Shown here piece after piece: positions 1 through 7,472 of a DNA stretch of 38,283 bases. Both the position numbers and the translations under genes were made by a program. Below the pieces are notes generated by a model. That model was given only the letters and a program-made list of their open reading frames with translations, was not told where the DNA came from and ran no database searches. How positions within the stretch are numbered: the first letter of the stretch is position 1; the number at the start of each line of letters is the position of its first letter. The stretch is from a virus: positions 1-38,283 of IMG/VR virus record IMGVR_UViG_3300032736_000345, one strand, 5' to 3'.

Positions 1-141
1 CTCTTGGTGCTAGTTCGCCAGTTGCGGCTGCGACTGGGATAACTGGAGATCCGATTTCTATAGCCTCATCTGCAATAGCATTAATTACTAATGCTGCTGA
101 ATCTGCTGCTCCATCGTATAGACCTGAATATTTATCTGTCA
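1..141. repeat. Terminal overlap copy 1 (identical to 38143-38283)
   Basis: The first 141 bases are identical to the last 141. The overlap falls inside the decoration-protein gene and has no border features. An exact 141-base overlap equals a k-mer size used by common metagenome assemblers, so it most likely marks a closed circular contig and not a biological direct terminal repeat. Confidence 0.95.
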
Positions 142-142
142 T
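1..142 (-). CDS. Head decoration protein, N-terminal part (continues at 37799-38142)
   Basis: This is the beginning of the DUF2190-like capsid decoration gene whose body lies at the other end of the window. The ATG is at 142 and the first 47 codons run off position 1 into the sequence at 38142. Joined across the ends, the gene codes for 161 residues beginning MTDKYSGLYDGAADSAALV. See the entry at 37799-38283 for function. Confidence 0.85.
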   Translation of the reverse strand, partial: MTDKYSGLYDGAADSAALVINAIADEAIEIGSPVIPVAAATGELAPR

Positions 143-167
143 GTGGTTACTGACGATTATCGTTAAA

Positions 168-175
168 GTTTAAAA
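168..175 (-). promoter_or_regulatory. TATA-box promoter for decoration/capsid operon
   Basis: On the minus strand TTTTAAAC lies about 30 nt before the ATG at 142, preceded by GTAAC. It resembles the late-promoter motif seen before other structural genes (TTAACTCTTTTA). It would drive the decoration and major capsid genes as a two-gene unit that ends at the strong terminator near 36590. Confidence 0.55.
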
Positions 176-195
176 GTTACTTGACGAAATAAGAG

Positions 196-202
196 AAAAA
201 AA
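196..202 (-). terminator. T7 tract after scaffold candidate
   Basis: Seven T residues on the minus strand occur about 9 nt after the stop codon at 211-213 and just before the decoration promoter. T-tracts act as archaeal intrinsic terminators, and the position between two units fits. Confidence 0.45.
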
Positions 203-210
203 GTGGTAGA

Positions 211-867
211 TTACGCTCTACCGTCGTTGATTGCGTCGTTAAGTCTCTTGATGTTTGATCTTGCACCGTCGAGGTCTCCGCTAACAGTTTCTCTAATAAA
301 AGAGCCTGTAGATGGGGTACCTTTTGCACCAATGCCAACGTCCATAGATTTGATGTTCTGCATTGAGGTTTCTCTGATCTGTTTGGATAGATCTTTGATA
401 GCCTCTTGGATCATCTTGAATTGCTTTCTAATGGCTGTTGCTTCTTGGATTGTGTACTGCATTTGTTGTTGAGGTACTTGAGGTTGTTGTGGAGGAAATT
501 GATGAGGTTGTTGTGGAGGCATTCCCATTGGAGGTGCCATTTCACCGATTGCGACTCCCATTTGGTCTTTAGTATCTACTGAACTTTCCATATCTGTGAC
601 CTGTTCATTGGAACCAATTTTTTCTAAGCCTGTGGTAGAACTTGATTGTTCATCATGACCGCCATCGACTTCTTTGATTTCCTCATCTTCACATTCTTGG
701 ATTACAGTTTTCAAGAAATTACGAGCAATATTTGGCTGTGTCTCTTGGATTTGATATGCTGTCTGTGCTAGGACGTATGTAGACTGTGGTAACTTTTTGA
801 GGGTTTCCATAATCTTTTTTGCGTCTGCAAAGTCTTTCAAAGTCAAGAGTGCTGTAAATTTACTCAT
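211..867 (-). CDS. Putative capsid scaffold / head-assembly protein
   Basis: 218 residues, no family recognised. Residues 1-70 look helical; the middle (about 115-140) is a low-complexity Pro/Gln/Met segment; the C-terminal third is helical and charged. An acidic linker at about 60-100 joins these parts. It sits directly upstream of the decoration and major capsid genes and downstream of the portal and protease genes, the usual slot for a scaffold. That position plus the helical, disordered, Gln-rich composition supports a scaffold role by inference only. The ATG at 867 has a TATA box 25 nt upstream, consistent with a leaderless start. Confidence 0.45.
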   Translation of the reverse strand: MSKFTALLTLKDFADAKKIMETLKKLPQSTYVLAQTAYQIQETQPNIARNFLKTVIQECEDEEIKEVDGGHDEQSSSTTGLEKIGSNEQVTDMESSVDTKDQMGVAIGEMAPPMGMPPQQPHQFPPQQPQVPQQQMQYTIQEATAIRKQFKMIQEAIKDLSKQIRETSMQNIKSMDVGIGAKGTPSTGSFIRETVSGDLDGARSNIKRLNDAINDGRA

Positions 868-888
868 GAATGGATATTGGTAATTTAG

Positions 889-895
889 TATATAA
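889..895 (-). promoter_or_regulatory. TATA box for scaffold candidate
   Basis: TTATATA on the minus strand is centred 25 nt before the ATG at 867, the spacing expected for an archaeal leaderless transcript. Confidence 0.5.
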
Positions 896-920
896 TGGTC
901 ATGAATGCGGAGTTAGTTAA

Positions 921-1742
921 TTATTTACTATTTTCATCCTCATCGACGATTCCTTGTACGATTTCATCACCTTTCGTCATTGACCATACTCTACGCTTGC
1001 CCTTAGCCTCGTGTGATTCTAACTCGTATGTGTCCTTGTTTGCGTGGTAGAGTCTCAGTTCTCCGTCCCCTAGGGTAATGTCAAAGAACCTCTCCTTGCC
1101 CTTGAGGTGCTCCATTCTGACGTCAGTATCTACCATTTGGGGGATTTTCTCTATTGCACAGACATTGGCAAACATCACGTCTATAGCCCCCGTGATCATG
1201 GTAGGTGTGCCGTTTTGTTTGGCGTCGTCAGCAAACTTGTATCTCTTTACTACGTCCCTACGCAAAAACATACACGCAAAGCCTGAGAACAGAAATGGCA
1301 GTATTTTGGCTGGAAATTCAGTGTCCTTGTGTACCCAGTGATAGTGTCTCCAGCCTATGATTCCTCTCTCTGGCACGGTTCTTGTGGGGTGAGGTAAATT
1401 GTAAGTGACGTTTAGTGCGTCCTTGTTTGCTGCTGCGTCTACGTTGCATACCCCTGACAGTACGGGATAGTCGTTTAATTCAAGATCAAATATCAGTCTG
1501 TCAATATGCTCCTTTTTGATGATTAGATCGTCTGGGCAGATTACTAGATGGGTATACTCCTCATGGTCTATGAAATAGTCCCTCATCAGATTGTAGGCTG
1601 TTTTTTCTGGATAATACTTGGCATAGAGCCTGTCATAGCCAGTGTCTCTCAGTTCCTCGTAGACTGCACGAATATCTCTGGGCGACGGAGCACAGAGTAG
1701 GGGATTAATTTTCAAAGCATTTCCTACAGTATGGAGATCCAT
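921..1742 (-). CDS. GT-A-type glycosyltransferase-like protein
   Basis: 273 residues. The layout resembles small GT-A nucleotide-sugar transferases: an N-terminal segment KINPLLCAPSPRDI, an acidic ICPDDLII motif (DxD-like, about residue 68) that would bind the metal and sugar nucleotide, and an aromatic-rich middle with RHYHW. It could glycosylate virion proteins or host surface layers. The ATG at 1742 overlaps the upstream zinc-ribbon gene by 38 nt; a TTG at 1715 would begin MKINPLLCAPSP and reduce the overlap, and is equally plausible. The family call rests on motif layout only. Confidence 0.55.
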   Translation of the reverse strand: MDLHTVGNALKINPLLCAPSPRDIRAVYEELRDTGYDRLYAKYYPEKTAYNLMRDYFIDHEEYTHLVICPDDLIIKKEHIDRLIFDLELNDYPVLSGVCNVDAAANKDALNVTYNLPHPTRTVPERGIIGWRHYHWVHKDTEFPAKILPFLFSGFACMFLRRDVVKRYKFADDAKQNGTPTMITGAIDVMFANVCAIEKIPQMVDTDVRMEHLKGKERFFDITLGDGELRLYHANKDTYELESHEAKGKRRVWSMTKGDEIVQGIVDEDENSK

Positions 1743-1797
1743 TTCTCAGCATTATTTCCTCGTTGGAGGAGTGGCATTTTTGGCAAAGCCCTTTCAT
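1705..1797 (-). CDS. 30-aa zinc-ribbon microprotein
   Basis: Begins MKGLCQKCHSSNEE and carries CQKC and CRKC about 16 residues apart, a complete four-cysteine zinc ribbon. The ATG overlaps the stop of the upstream HNH gene as ATGA, the coupling used throughout this genome, which argues that it is translated. The partner is unknown; such ribbons bind nucleic acid or protein. Confidence 0.65.
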   Translation of the reverse strand: MKGLCQKCHSSNEEIMLRNGSPYCRKCFEN

Positions 1798-2228
1798 TTT
1801 TTCCATACCCTCATTTTTGCTCTATATCGTCTACTACTATCGGCTTTACAAGGGAGACAAATTCTACCGCATACTCTACCTGACCGTTTTTCTCTGATAT
1901 GATCATAGTATAGGTGTCCTTGTGGGCAGTGTGTTTTATCTGCCTCATGTTTTCCAGTATTTCCCCGTATGCAGTTTATTTTTTGTGTAACAACATCTAA
2001 GTGCTCAGGATTAACGCAGGCTCTATTTCTGCATAGATGATCCAAAACTTTACCATGTGGTACATACCCTACAAATATTTCATAGGAAATTCTATGAGCC
2101 ACATTCATTTTATTATTAAGCCAAAATGTACCATATCCTTTGCCTGTGGTACTCTGTGCTTGCCATTCCCAACAGTTATCAGTTTTTTCTACTTTGCTCA
2201 TGAATCGTGCTATGTCTTTAGGCTCCAT
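1794..2228 (-). CDS. HNH endonuclease (zinc-binding, phage type)
   Basis: About 144 residues from the ATG at 2228, which overlaps the upstream stop as TAATG; a longer TTG start at 2240 is less likely. An N-terminal CWEW segment is followed by AHRISYE and then the metal-finger core LDHLCRNRACVNPEHL, with the DH and distal H/N expected of HNH nucleases. A further cysteine/histidine cluster near the C-terminus (THCPQGHLYY, CGRICLPC) would bind zinc. It is the third member of this family here, with 34661-35167 and 35644-36087. Homing or packaging roles are both possible. Confidence 0.85.
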   Translation of the reverse strand: MEPKDIARFMSKVEKTDNCWEWQAQSTTGKGYGTFWLNNKMNVAHRISYEIFVGYVPHGKVLDHLCRNRACVNPEHLDVVTQKINCIRGNTGKHEADKTHCPQGHLYYDHIREKRSGRVCGRICLPCKADSSRRYRAKMRVWKK

Positions 2229-2788
2229 TACTTGCTCCAAATACGCATTTTCTGTACATAATTGACCTGATATGATTTAGCGTTTGGAAATAGTCTGTCA
2301 TAGTCGTGTAGAAAGTTATGGTCTGCCAGTTCAATATCTCTAGGCTGTTCTGGATCATAGTCAAGTATAATGATGGTATCATTTGCATAAATTTTCATTT
2401 TTGCTACAAAGTCCTCTATAATATCTGGAGGTATGTGCATTAGTAACTCTACTGCTAAAACTAAATCAGCCTTTACTCCCTCAAAATCCATAAAGTCACC
2501 TACTTTCTTATCTATGGATTTGTCTTTGATTTGCTTTAGTCTGTCATAGGAAAGATCTAATGCCAAGTATTTTGCCTCTACTCCAGCGTCCCTGATGAGT
2601 TTGGCTATTCTTCCCCAGCCTGCCCCTATCTCCAGAATGCTTTTTGGGTCATGGTCTAAAACTGCGGATCTTATCGAGTCCTCCTGAGCCTCGTGCTCCT
2701 TGGTCAGTCTGAATGATAGAGAGTCAATGTGTGATAGTTTGCCCTCATGACGCCAATAGTCAGCATAGTCGTAGTAGATCTCGCTCAT
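2228..2788 (-). CDS. SAM-dependent methyltransferase
   Basis: 186 residues. Class I motif I is clear (ILEIGAGWGRI, about residues 51-61), followed by the acidic end of strand 2 (YLALDLS) and a motif IV region (DLVLAVELLMHIPP). This is the methyltransf_11/12-like fold used for small molecules, sugars or proteins; it lacks the NPPY or PCQ motifs of DNA methylases. It lies between an HNH gene and a zinc protein and near a glycosyltransferase, so surface-glycan methylation is a reasonable guess. The start overlaps the previous stop (TAATGA). Confidence 0.8.
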   Translation of the reverse strand: MSEIYYDYADYWRHEGKLSHIDSLSFRLTKEHEAQEDSIRSAVLDHDPKSILEIGAGWGRIAKLIRDAGVEAKYLALDLSYDRLKQIKDKSIDKKVGDFMDFEGVKADLVLAVELLMHIPPDIIEDFVAKMKIYANDTIIILDYDPEQPRDIELADHNFLHDYDRLFPNAKSYQVNYVQKMRIWSK

Positions 2789-2997
2789 TAGATAAAACCT
2801 GTTGTAGTGACATTAGATAGCGGTATAGTTTCTGATGTAAACGCAGTGCTAAATGAAAAATCAGCATTAGTACCATTCATGTTATAGTTTGGGACAGGTC
2901 TCTTGGTTATCTTGCTTTTGTGTTTGGGGCAGATATGCTGGTCACATTTACAATAATCAAAATTTTCTTTACACATACAGTAAGGCATAGCAATCAT
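2788..2997 (-). CDS. Cysteine-rich small protein
   Basis: 69 residues. The first half has a dense metal-binding pattern: CMCKENFDYCKCDQHICPKH, six cysteines and two histidines within about 22 residues. The second half is Ser/Thr/Asn-rich with no motif. The true start may be the second Met (MPYCMC). A TATA box about 24 nt upstream supports a leaderless start at or near 2997. No family recognised. Confidence 0.6.
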   Translation of the reverse strand: MIAMPYCMCKENFDYCKCDQHICPKHKSKITKRPVPNYNMNGTNADFSFSTAFTSETIPLSNVTTTGFI

Positions 2998-3016
2998 TCA
3001 GTAATTCCTTATTTAT

Positions 3017-3026
3017 CTATTTAATT
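3017..3026 (-). promoter_or_regulatory. TATA box before 2997
   Basis: AATTAAATAG on the minus strand lies about 24 nt before the ATG at 2997. It overlaps the end of the preceding zinc-ribbon gene. A second box-like GATAAATAAG follows it. Confidence 0.45.
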
Positions 3027-3151
3027 GTGGTATTGTTCTTCACTACGCAGTCCTCGCATAGGGCATATTCTTTATTAGATTTCTCTCCTCTCCAGTAGAA
3101 TATATCATCAGTGTGCTTTTTGCAGTCCTCGCAGAATCCTTGCTCGCTCAT
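3017..3151 (-). CDS. 44-aa zinc-ribbon microprotein
   Basis: Begins MSEQGFCEDCKKH and contains two CEDC knuckles 22 residues apart (FCEDCKKH and LCEDCVV), a textbook treble-clef or zinc-ribbon spacing. Start and upstream stop overlap as ATGA. Short and acidic; function unknown. Confidence 0.65.
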   Translation of the reverse strand: MSEQGFCEDCKKHTDDIFYWRGEKSNKEYALCEDCVVKNNTTIK

Positions 3152-3219
3152 TGTAGCAGCCTCTCTATTTCTGCCAACTGGGCTATGATGATGGAGTCTA
3201 GCATAGAGATGAGGGTCAT
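3148..3219 (-). CDS. 23-aa helical micro-ORF
   Basis: Begins MTLISMLDSIIIAQLAEIER. It overlaps both neighbours by coupled stop/start sites (TAATGA upstream, ATGA downstream), so it may serve mainly to carry ribosomes to the zinc-ribbon gene. One amphipathic helix is predicted; nothing else can be said. Confidence 0.35.
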   Translation of the reverse strand: MTLISMLDSIIIAQLAEIERLLQ

Positions 3220-3476
3220 TAGTCCTCTGCCTCCAAAACTTTAACTGGGATCATTCCAGTTCTCGCTCCATATACGCCATCATTCTTTCGGAGATCATCT
3301 TCATGTACTGTTAATCTGACTCCTACGTTTTGAGGTGATTCTACGATGTAATGATTTCCCCAAATACTCTGTTTCTCCTTGATTTCTACTACTTTGTAAT
3401 ATTTTACCATGTGGTCGATGTTTTCAAAAATATCGCCCATTTTTATTTGATCAATTATTGATTGTTGCATTTCCAT
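3219..3476 (-). CDS. Small conserved-looking hypothetical protein
   Basis: 85 residues, no family recognised. Alternating hydrophobic residues (DMVKYYKVVEIKE, NHYIVESPQN, VGVRLTVHEDDLRK) predict a small beta-barrel or SH3-like fold. It heads a four-gene overlapping operon from its own strong TATA promoter. Accessory or early role unknown. Confidence 0.55.
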   Translation of the reverse strand: MEMQQSIIDQIKMGDIFENIDHMVKYYKVVEIKEKQSIWGNHYIVESPQNVGVRLTVHEDDLRKNDGVYGARTGMIPVKVLEAED

Positions 3477-3497
3477 ACATACCCCTCAAACGTACTG

Positions 3498-3505
3498 TAT
3501 TTAAA
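3498..3505 (-). promoter_or_regulatory. Strong TATA promoter with downstream TACAGTACG element
   Basis: TTTAAATA on the minus strand is centred 25 nt before the ATG at 3476. It is followed by CAGTACGTTTGAGGGG, closely matched by the promoter before 17574 (CAGTATGTTTGTAGGG). The match extends well beyond the TATA box and suggests shared control. Confidence 0.7.
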
Positions 3506-3512
3506 CATTTAA

Positions 3513-5147
3513 TTATATAATTTCTATTTTAGTGGTCTTGACGCCTGCCGTAGCCCTTGGTACATACTTGCCTCTCCAGACTATCCCTGCAGGATCATCT
3601 ACTACCCACGTAAACGCTATATTGTCAAGTTCTCCAAGGATTAGCCCAGTAGGTACCACAAAGCACTCTCCAGTGTCGCATTCGGTGTCCATTCTTCTAG
3701 GTGCCCCTGCGTTGATAGATACGGAGGCTATCTGTCCAGTGTCAATAAAATGGATAATTTCAGGGTCTTTCAGGTGAACTAACATCTGCGATTCTTTCCT
3801 TATTGGGTCATATTCAGCGTCTAATACTTGGCTGTCTACCTCAAATTCCTTGCCCAAGTGGTTAATGTCTGTAGACTTGCCAATACCAGTTCTAGTGAGT
3901 TGCATTAGTTCCTCTCCCTTGAGCAGCCTCCTGTATGGCTCTCCCTCACTTCTATGGTCTGTAATTGTCTCGGCAGACGCCCTGACCAGCACGAACTTTC
4001 CCCCTACTGATTTGTCTAACTGGCTCACTTTCTCCAGATAGTCAGGGGTAAACCAATTAAACTGATTATGTAATTCCTGCAGTGTCTCTCGGATTTCTTT
4101 CATAGGGTTTGTGCCCCTAGTTCTTTTGGACAGGTGACCGTCCTCAAAGACAGTGTGCAGAGTGTGATTTTTGGCTCGCTGACCAATCTTTCTATGTACC
4201 GAATGGACGTGCTTTTTCTCAATGTTTGTAAGCAGATCCAGTTTGGTTGGTATAGCCATTTTTCTAGTTTCCTCCTCTGGATTGTCTACTGGCTCAAAAT
4301 AGCATTTGCAGTTTGGGTGTGTGTTGGTGTAGCCCTTGCCCTCGCTAGGTGGGACAGGTCTCTGCTTTTTGGATAAATCATAAATCTTGCCCTCAAACGA
4401 TGTGCATATATCGTCGTCGTCGTGGGCTGTCCTAGTGTACTTTCCCCATCTGGAGACCGTACTGGGAGGTATCATTATTCCCTCGTGATATGGCTCTGGC
4501 TTTACTCTGTACTTGCCGTCCTCTCCCCTGCTCTGCTCCTCTTTCTCTACCTGTGGGGAAATGTCTCCCTCCAGTCTCCAGTAGCATTTACAGTTTACTA
4601 CGGTGTTGGTAAGTTCAGGATCCTCGCTGGGTGGGATTGGTCTGAAAGAATCGGCTAACAGGTTTACTCTCTTGCCGTCAAAAGCCTGACAGAGGAGATC
4701 ACCAAAGACAGGGACTCTCACATAGACTGCCATCATTTTTTCCTCCTCAGTCTCTAGGACGTAGTGAGGTGGTAAATCAAATATCTTATCTTGCTTGCCC
4801 TCATTCTCATATCCCCTGACATGACCGACGGTGCCAGCCCAGCCCTCCTCTCCGTGCATAGATGGCTGAGAGTCTATCTTGCTACCTGTGGCAGTCCAGT
4901 TCTCATCATGGACAGTCTGTGTAGATAGGCTGTTTGGAATGGATATGCTCTCCCCTATTGCTAAAGTATCATCATTCTCCTCAAATAAGTCTGACATTTC
5001 TGGGGATAGTTCTGTGGCTTGATAGACTAGGCTACCATTTAGTAAATATGAAATAACTACATAATCCCAGTCTTTCTCATCTGAGGGTACCTGTCCTTTC
5101 TTAAAGAATTTCTCTATCACTCTGTCGTGCTCTACTCTTTCACTCAT
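3513..5147 (-). CDS. MuF-like / prohead protease fusion protein
   Basis: 544 residues. The N-terminal half holds two copies of a MuF-type head-morphogenesis signature: Cys then DGK/EGK then RP-PPSE then NCKCY (residues about 153-189 and 248-283; the second has HPNCKCYF, the classical MuF ending). The C-terminal third looks like a prohead serine protease (S78/XkdF type): His in NHLGKEFEV (about 430) and Ser in IASVSINAG (about 477) match the catalytic His/Ser spacing. Such proteases cleave scaffold and capsid during maturation. The gene lies two after the portal and overlaps the upstream gene as ATGA. Protease assignment is by motif, so moderate; the duplicated MuF motif is seen directly. Confidence 0.7.
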   Translation of the reverse strand: MSERVEHDRVIEKFFKKGQVPSDEKDWDYVVISYLLNGSLVYQATELSPEMSDLFEENDDTLAIGESISIPNSLSTQTVHDENWTATGSKIDSQPSMHGEEGWAGTVGHVRGYENEGKQDKIFDLPPHYVLETEEEKMMAVYVRVPVFGDLLCQAFDGKRVNLLADSFRPIPPSEDPELTNTVVNCKCYWRLEGDISPQVEKEEQSRGEDGKYRVKPEPYHEGIMIPPSTVSRWGKYTRTAHDDDDICTSFEGKIYDLSKKQRPVPPSEGKGYTNTHPNCKCYFEPVDNPEEETRKMAIPTKLDLLTNIEKKHVHSVHRKIGQRAKNHTLHTVFEDGHLSKRTRGTNPMKEIRETLQELHNQFNWFTPDYLEKVSQLDKSVGGKFVLVRASAETITDHRSEGEPYRRLLKGEELMQLTRTGIGKSTDINHLGKEFEVDSQVLDAEYDPIRKESQMLVHLKDPEIIHFIDTGQIASVSINAGAPRRMDTECDTGECFVVPTGLILGELDNIAFTWVVDDPAGIVWRGKYVPRATAGVKTTKIEII

Positions 5148-7471
5148 ATCGCATTCATCTCCATTCTGAGTGCCTTGTAGGCTATAACTATATTATCCAT
5201 TTTTCTACCATGTTCTTTAACTTTCTCAAGGTCTGGGGAGATTGTTATACTGCCAAAAGTTTTCTGAGAGAATCCGTCTAATGTACCTAATTGCTCATAC
5301 TCCCTCAGCCTTGAATGCACCTCATTCTCCAAAATATCCTCTCCATGTCCTCTCCTATTTGTACCTCCATTTCTCCTGTATGTGTCAGTGTAAGAGTCAA
5401 ACTTGAACTCTTTATCCTCATAGGCGTTGTCTACTGCTGTTTTGAAATTACCCATAGCAGTATCTAATTCACTGTTAGGAGTTAATTTGATATTATCCGT
5501 AACTCCTGTCCATGTAGCGTGTGCTATTTCGTGATCTCCCGTAGTGTTAAAGTCGTCCTTAGTAATGCCCATTCTCTCTAATTTTTTACGGGCAGAGGCG
5601 GAGGCATGAAACATACTAATTTTGCCTTTATTATTCCATGTACCCATAGTGATACCTCCTCTCCTGCTGCCTCCAGTCCCTCTGGGTGCTCCGTTTGAAT
5701 GGATTGATATTTCTGTGATTTTCTGCTGTCCTACCTTTGGGGCATTGTTAAACTGTTTTTCATAAATAGCAGACTGTTTTTTGTCTCCCCCATTATACAT
5801 GACTACGCCTTTCATGGAGTGCCCCTCTACAAAGTTATTATTCTTGAAATTAGCCTCAGTCGCCATGTTTTTTATGCTAGTTGGCACATATCCACGTTTA
5901 GCCATTATTTCATTTGTTCTTATTGTGAATGCGTCTGCTCTATCTTGTAAAAATGATTTGGTATCTTTTAGGAAATTCTTTTGGTCAGTGGCATTTCCCG
6001 TCATGGCTTTCTCATTTGATGGGAGTAGACTGCTATCTGCAAGTATGAGGTCGTTTATTGAGTCTCCACTGTCATATCCCCTTGCTTTTAGTCTCTTAGT
6101 AGCGTCCTCGCTTGCTTGAGAGTCTTTATCCCGTTTTGTTTTGTCTGCCTCTACTTTTGCTTTGTTTTTCTCCTCCCATTCGGCTTTACGGGCTGCAGAC
6201 TCTTTCTCATGCTCTTTTTGAACCTGTGCTCTATGGGCGTCCATGTCTGCTCCTGTGAAATGCCCCTGCGTTGATCCATTACGATAAGTGTCTATAACTC
6301 GGTCATAGGCTACGATATGTGATTGATTATCATACCATGCCTTTGAGCCCTCCTTTCTCCTTGCCAGATCATCTACATACTGCTGACGTCTGCTGAGATA
6401 TGATTGAATCTCCTCGTATTCGTATTTCCCTGCGTTGATTAATTTAGCCTCTAATTGTTCAATCTGAGGTTTTAGTGTGGCTACAGATTCCTCAAGTGCT
6501 GCGACATTATCACGCCTGCCCTGTGTGACGTTCTCGTCCTCTATACCCTCTCTGTCTTTAATTTGTGCTTGCTGCCTCTCTATGGCTCTCTCCTGAATAT
6601 CCACTGTATTTCTCATATCATAGACTTTGCCGTTATCCTCCTCTGTGGCAGCAAATAGAGCCTTTCTGTCTTTCATAGCCTGAACTCTGCCAGCAGCGTC
6701 AGTCATGCCTGCTGCGTCTTTTGGTGCTTGAGGTAAATTATCATAAATCTCAGAACTTGGTGCGTTTCGTGCTACCTCTGGCTCTTGGATAGGTTCCTGT
6801 ACTGGCTCTGGGACAGGCTCAGGAGTTGGCTCTGCTGTTGGTTCAGGTGCAGGCTGTTGTACTGGAGGCTGTTGTACTGGGTTATTTTTGTTAATCAGAC
6901 CTGTACCATAGTCAGTAGTAAAGTTAGGATCGGCTCTCTGGGCAGGGCTGGTATGTTTTTCCCAGTTCTTCTTATCTCTGGCATTGACGCTGACCTCTTG
7001 CCCTTGGATCATCGTAGTCAGTCCCGTTGGCTTAACGGGGTCATTATCACGGTCAGATTCGCTATCGGAGCCCGAATCTCCCTTTTTGACAAACTGCCCT
7101 CCCTTGGTAGTTCCTTTAGATCCTCTGGGGTGCTTGCTATCATCATACGCCTCTTGAATCCACATCTCCTGCACTGGGAGATATGTGTCACATGGCACAT
7201 ACTCTGAGAGATATGGCTCGTGAGATGGCTCCTCCCCGTATGGCTCTATTGGAATATGCTGATTTGTAGGGTATGGCTCTCCGTCTACTCTCTCCAGTTC
7301 GTCGTTTGGCATTCTAGTGGAATCTGTATCTAAATAATTAACATCTATTTTCTCAGTCATGTCCAGTCCCGTAATTGGGAGAAAGTCTGACTCTACTCTG
7401 TTGCTGGTTCCTATCTCCTTGAATCCGTGTTTTTTAAACAGTCTCTCATTCTCATCGCAGGGACAGGTCAA
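5144..7471 (-). CDS. Large head-associated protein with zincin (HExxH) domain
   Basis: 775 residues, TTG start just after the portal stop. Residues 114-130 carry HPRGSKGTTKGGQF, the HPR..GKF-like motif common in phage head-morphogenesis proteins. A Pro/Glu/Gln-rich linker (about 203-240) and long charged coiled-coil segments (about 250-480) follow. Near the C-terminus DHEIAHATW (about 646-654) is a HExxH zinc-protease motif, and ENEVHSRLREYE about 70 residues later could supply the third ligand, as in gluzincins. It is probably packaged or attached at the portal vertex and could be ejected with DNA. A protease role is inferred from the motif. Confidence 0.65.
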   Translation of the reverse strand: MTCPCDENERLFKKHGFKEIGTSNRVESDFLPITGLDMTEKIDVNYLDTDSTRMPNDELERVDGEPYPTNQHIPIEPYGEEPSHEPYLSEYVPCDTYLPVQEMWIQEAYDDSKHPRGSKGTTKGGQFVKKGDSGSDSESDRDNDPVKPTGLTTMIQGQEVSVNARDKKNWEKHTSPAQRADPNFTTDYGTGLINKNNPVQQPPVQQPAPEPTAEPTPEPVPEPVQEPIQEPEVARNAPSSEIYDNLPQAPKDAAGMTDAAGRVQAMKDRKALFAATEEDNGKVYDMRNTVDIQERAIERQQAQIKDREGIEDENVTQGRRDNVAALEESVATLKPQIEQLEAKLINAGKYEYEEIQSYLSRRQQYVDDLARRKEGSKAWYDNQSHIVAYDRVIDTYRNGSTQGHFTGADMDAHRAQVQKEHEKESAARKAEWEEKNKAKVEADKTKRDKDSQASEDATKRLKARGYDSGDSINDLILADSSLLPSNEKAMTGNATDQKNFLKDTKSFLQDRADAFTIRTNEIMAKRGYVPTSIKNMATEANFKNNNFVEGHSMKGVVMYNGGDKKQSAIYEKQFNNAPKVGQQKITEISIHSNGAPRGTGGSRRGGITMGTWNNKGKISMFHASASARKKLERMGITKDDFNTTGDHEIAHATWTGVTDNIKLTPNSELDTAMGNFKTAVDNAYEDKEFKFDSYTDTYRRNGGTNRRGHGEDILENEVHSRLREYEQLGTLDGFSQKTFGSITISPDLEKVKEHGRKMDNIVIAYKALRMEMNAI

Positions 7472-7472
7472 T

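Noticed and set aside
1-141. Biological direct terminal repeat
   Set aside because: Length matches a k-mer size and the repeat sits inside a gene, so an assembly overlap of a circular contig is more likely.
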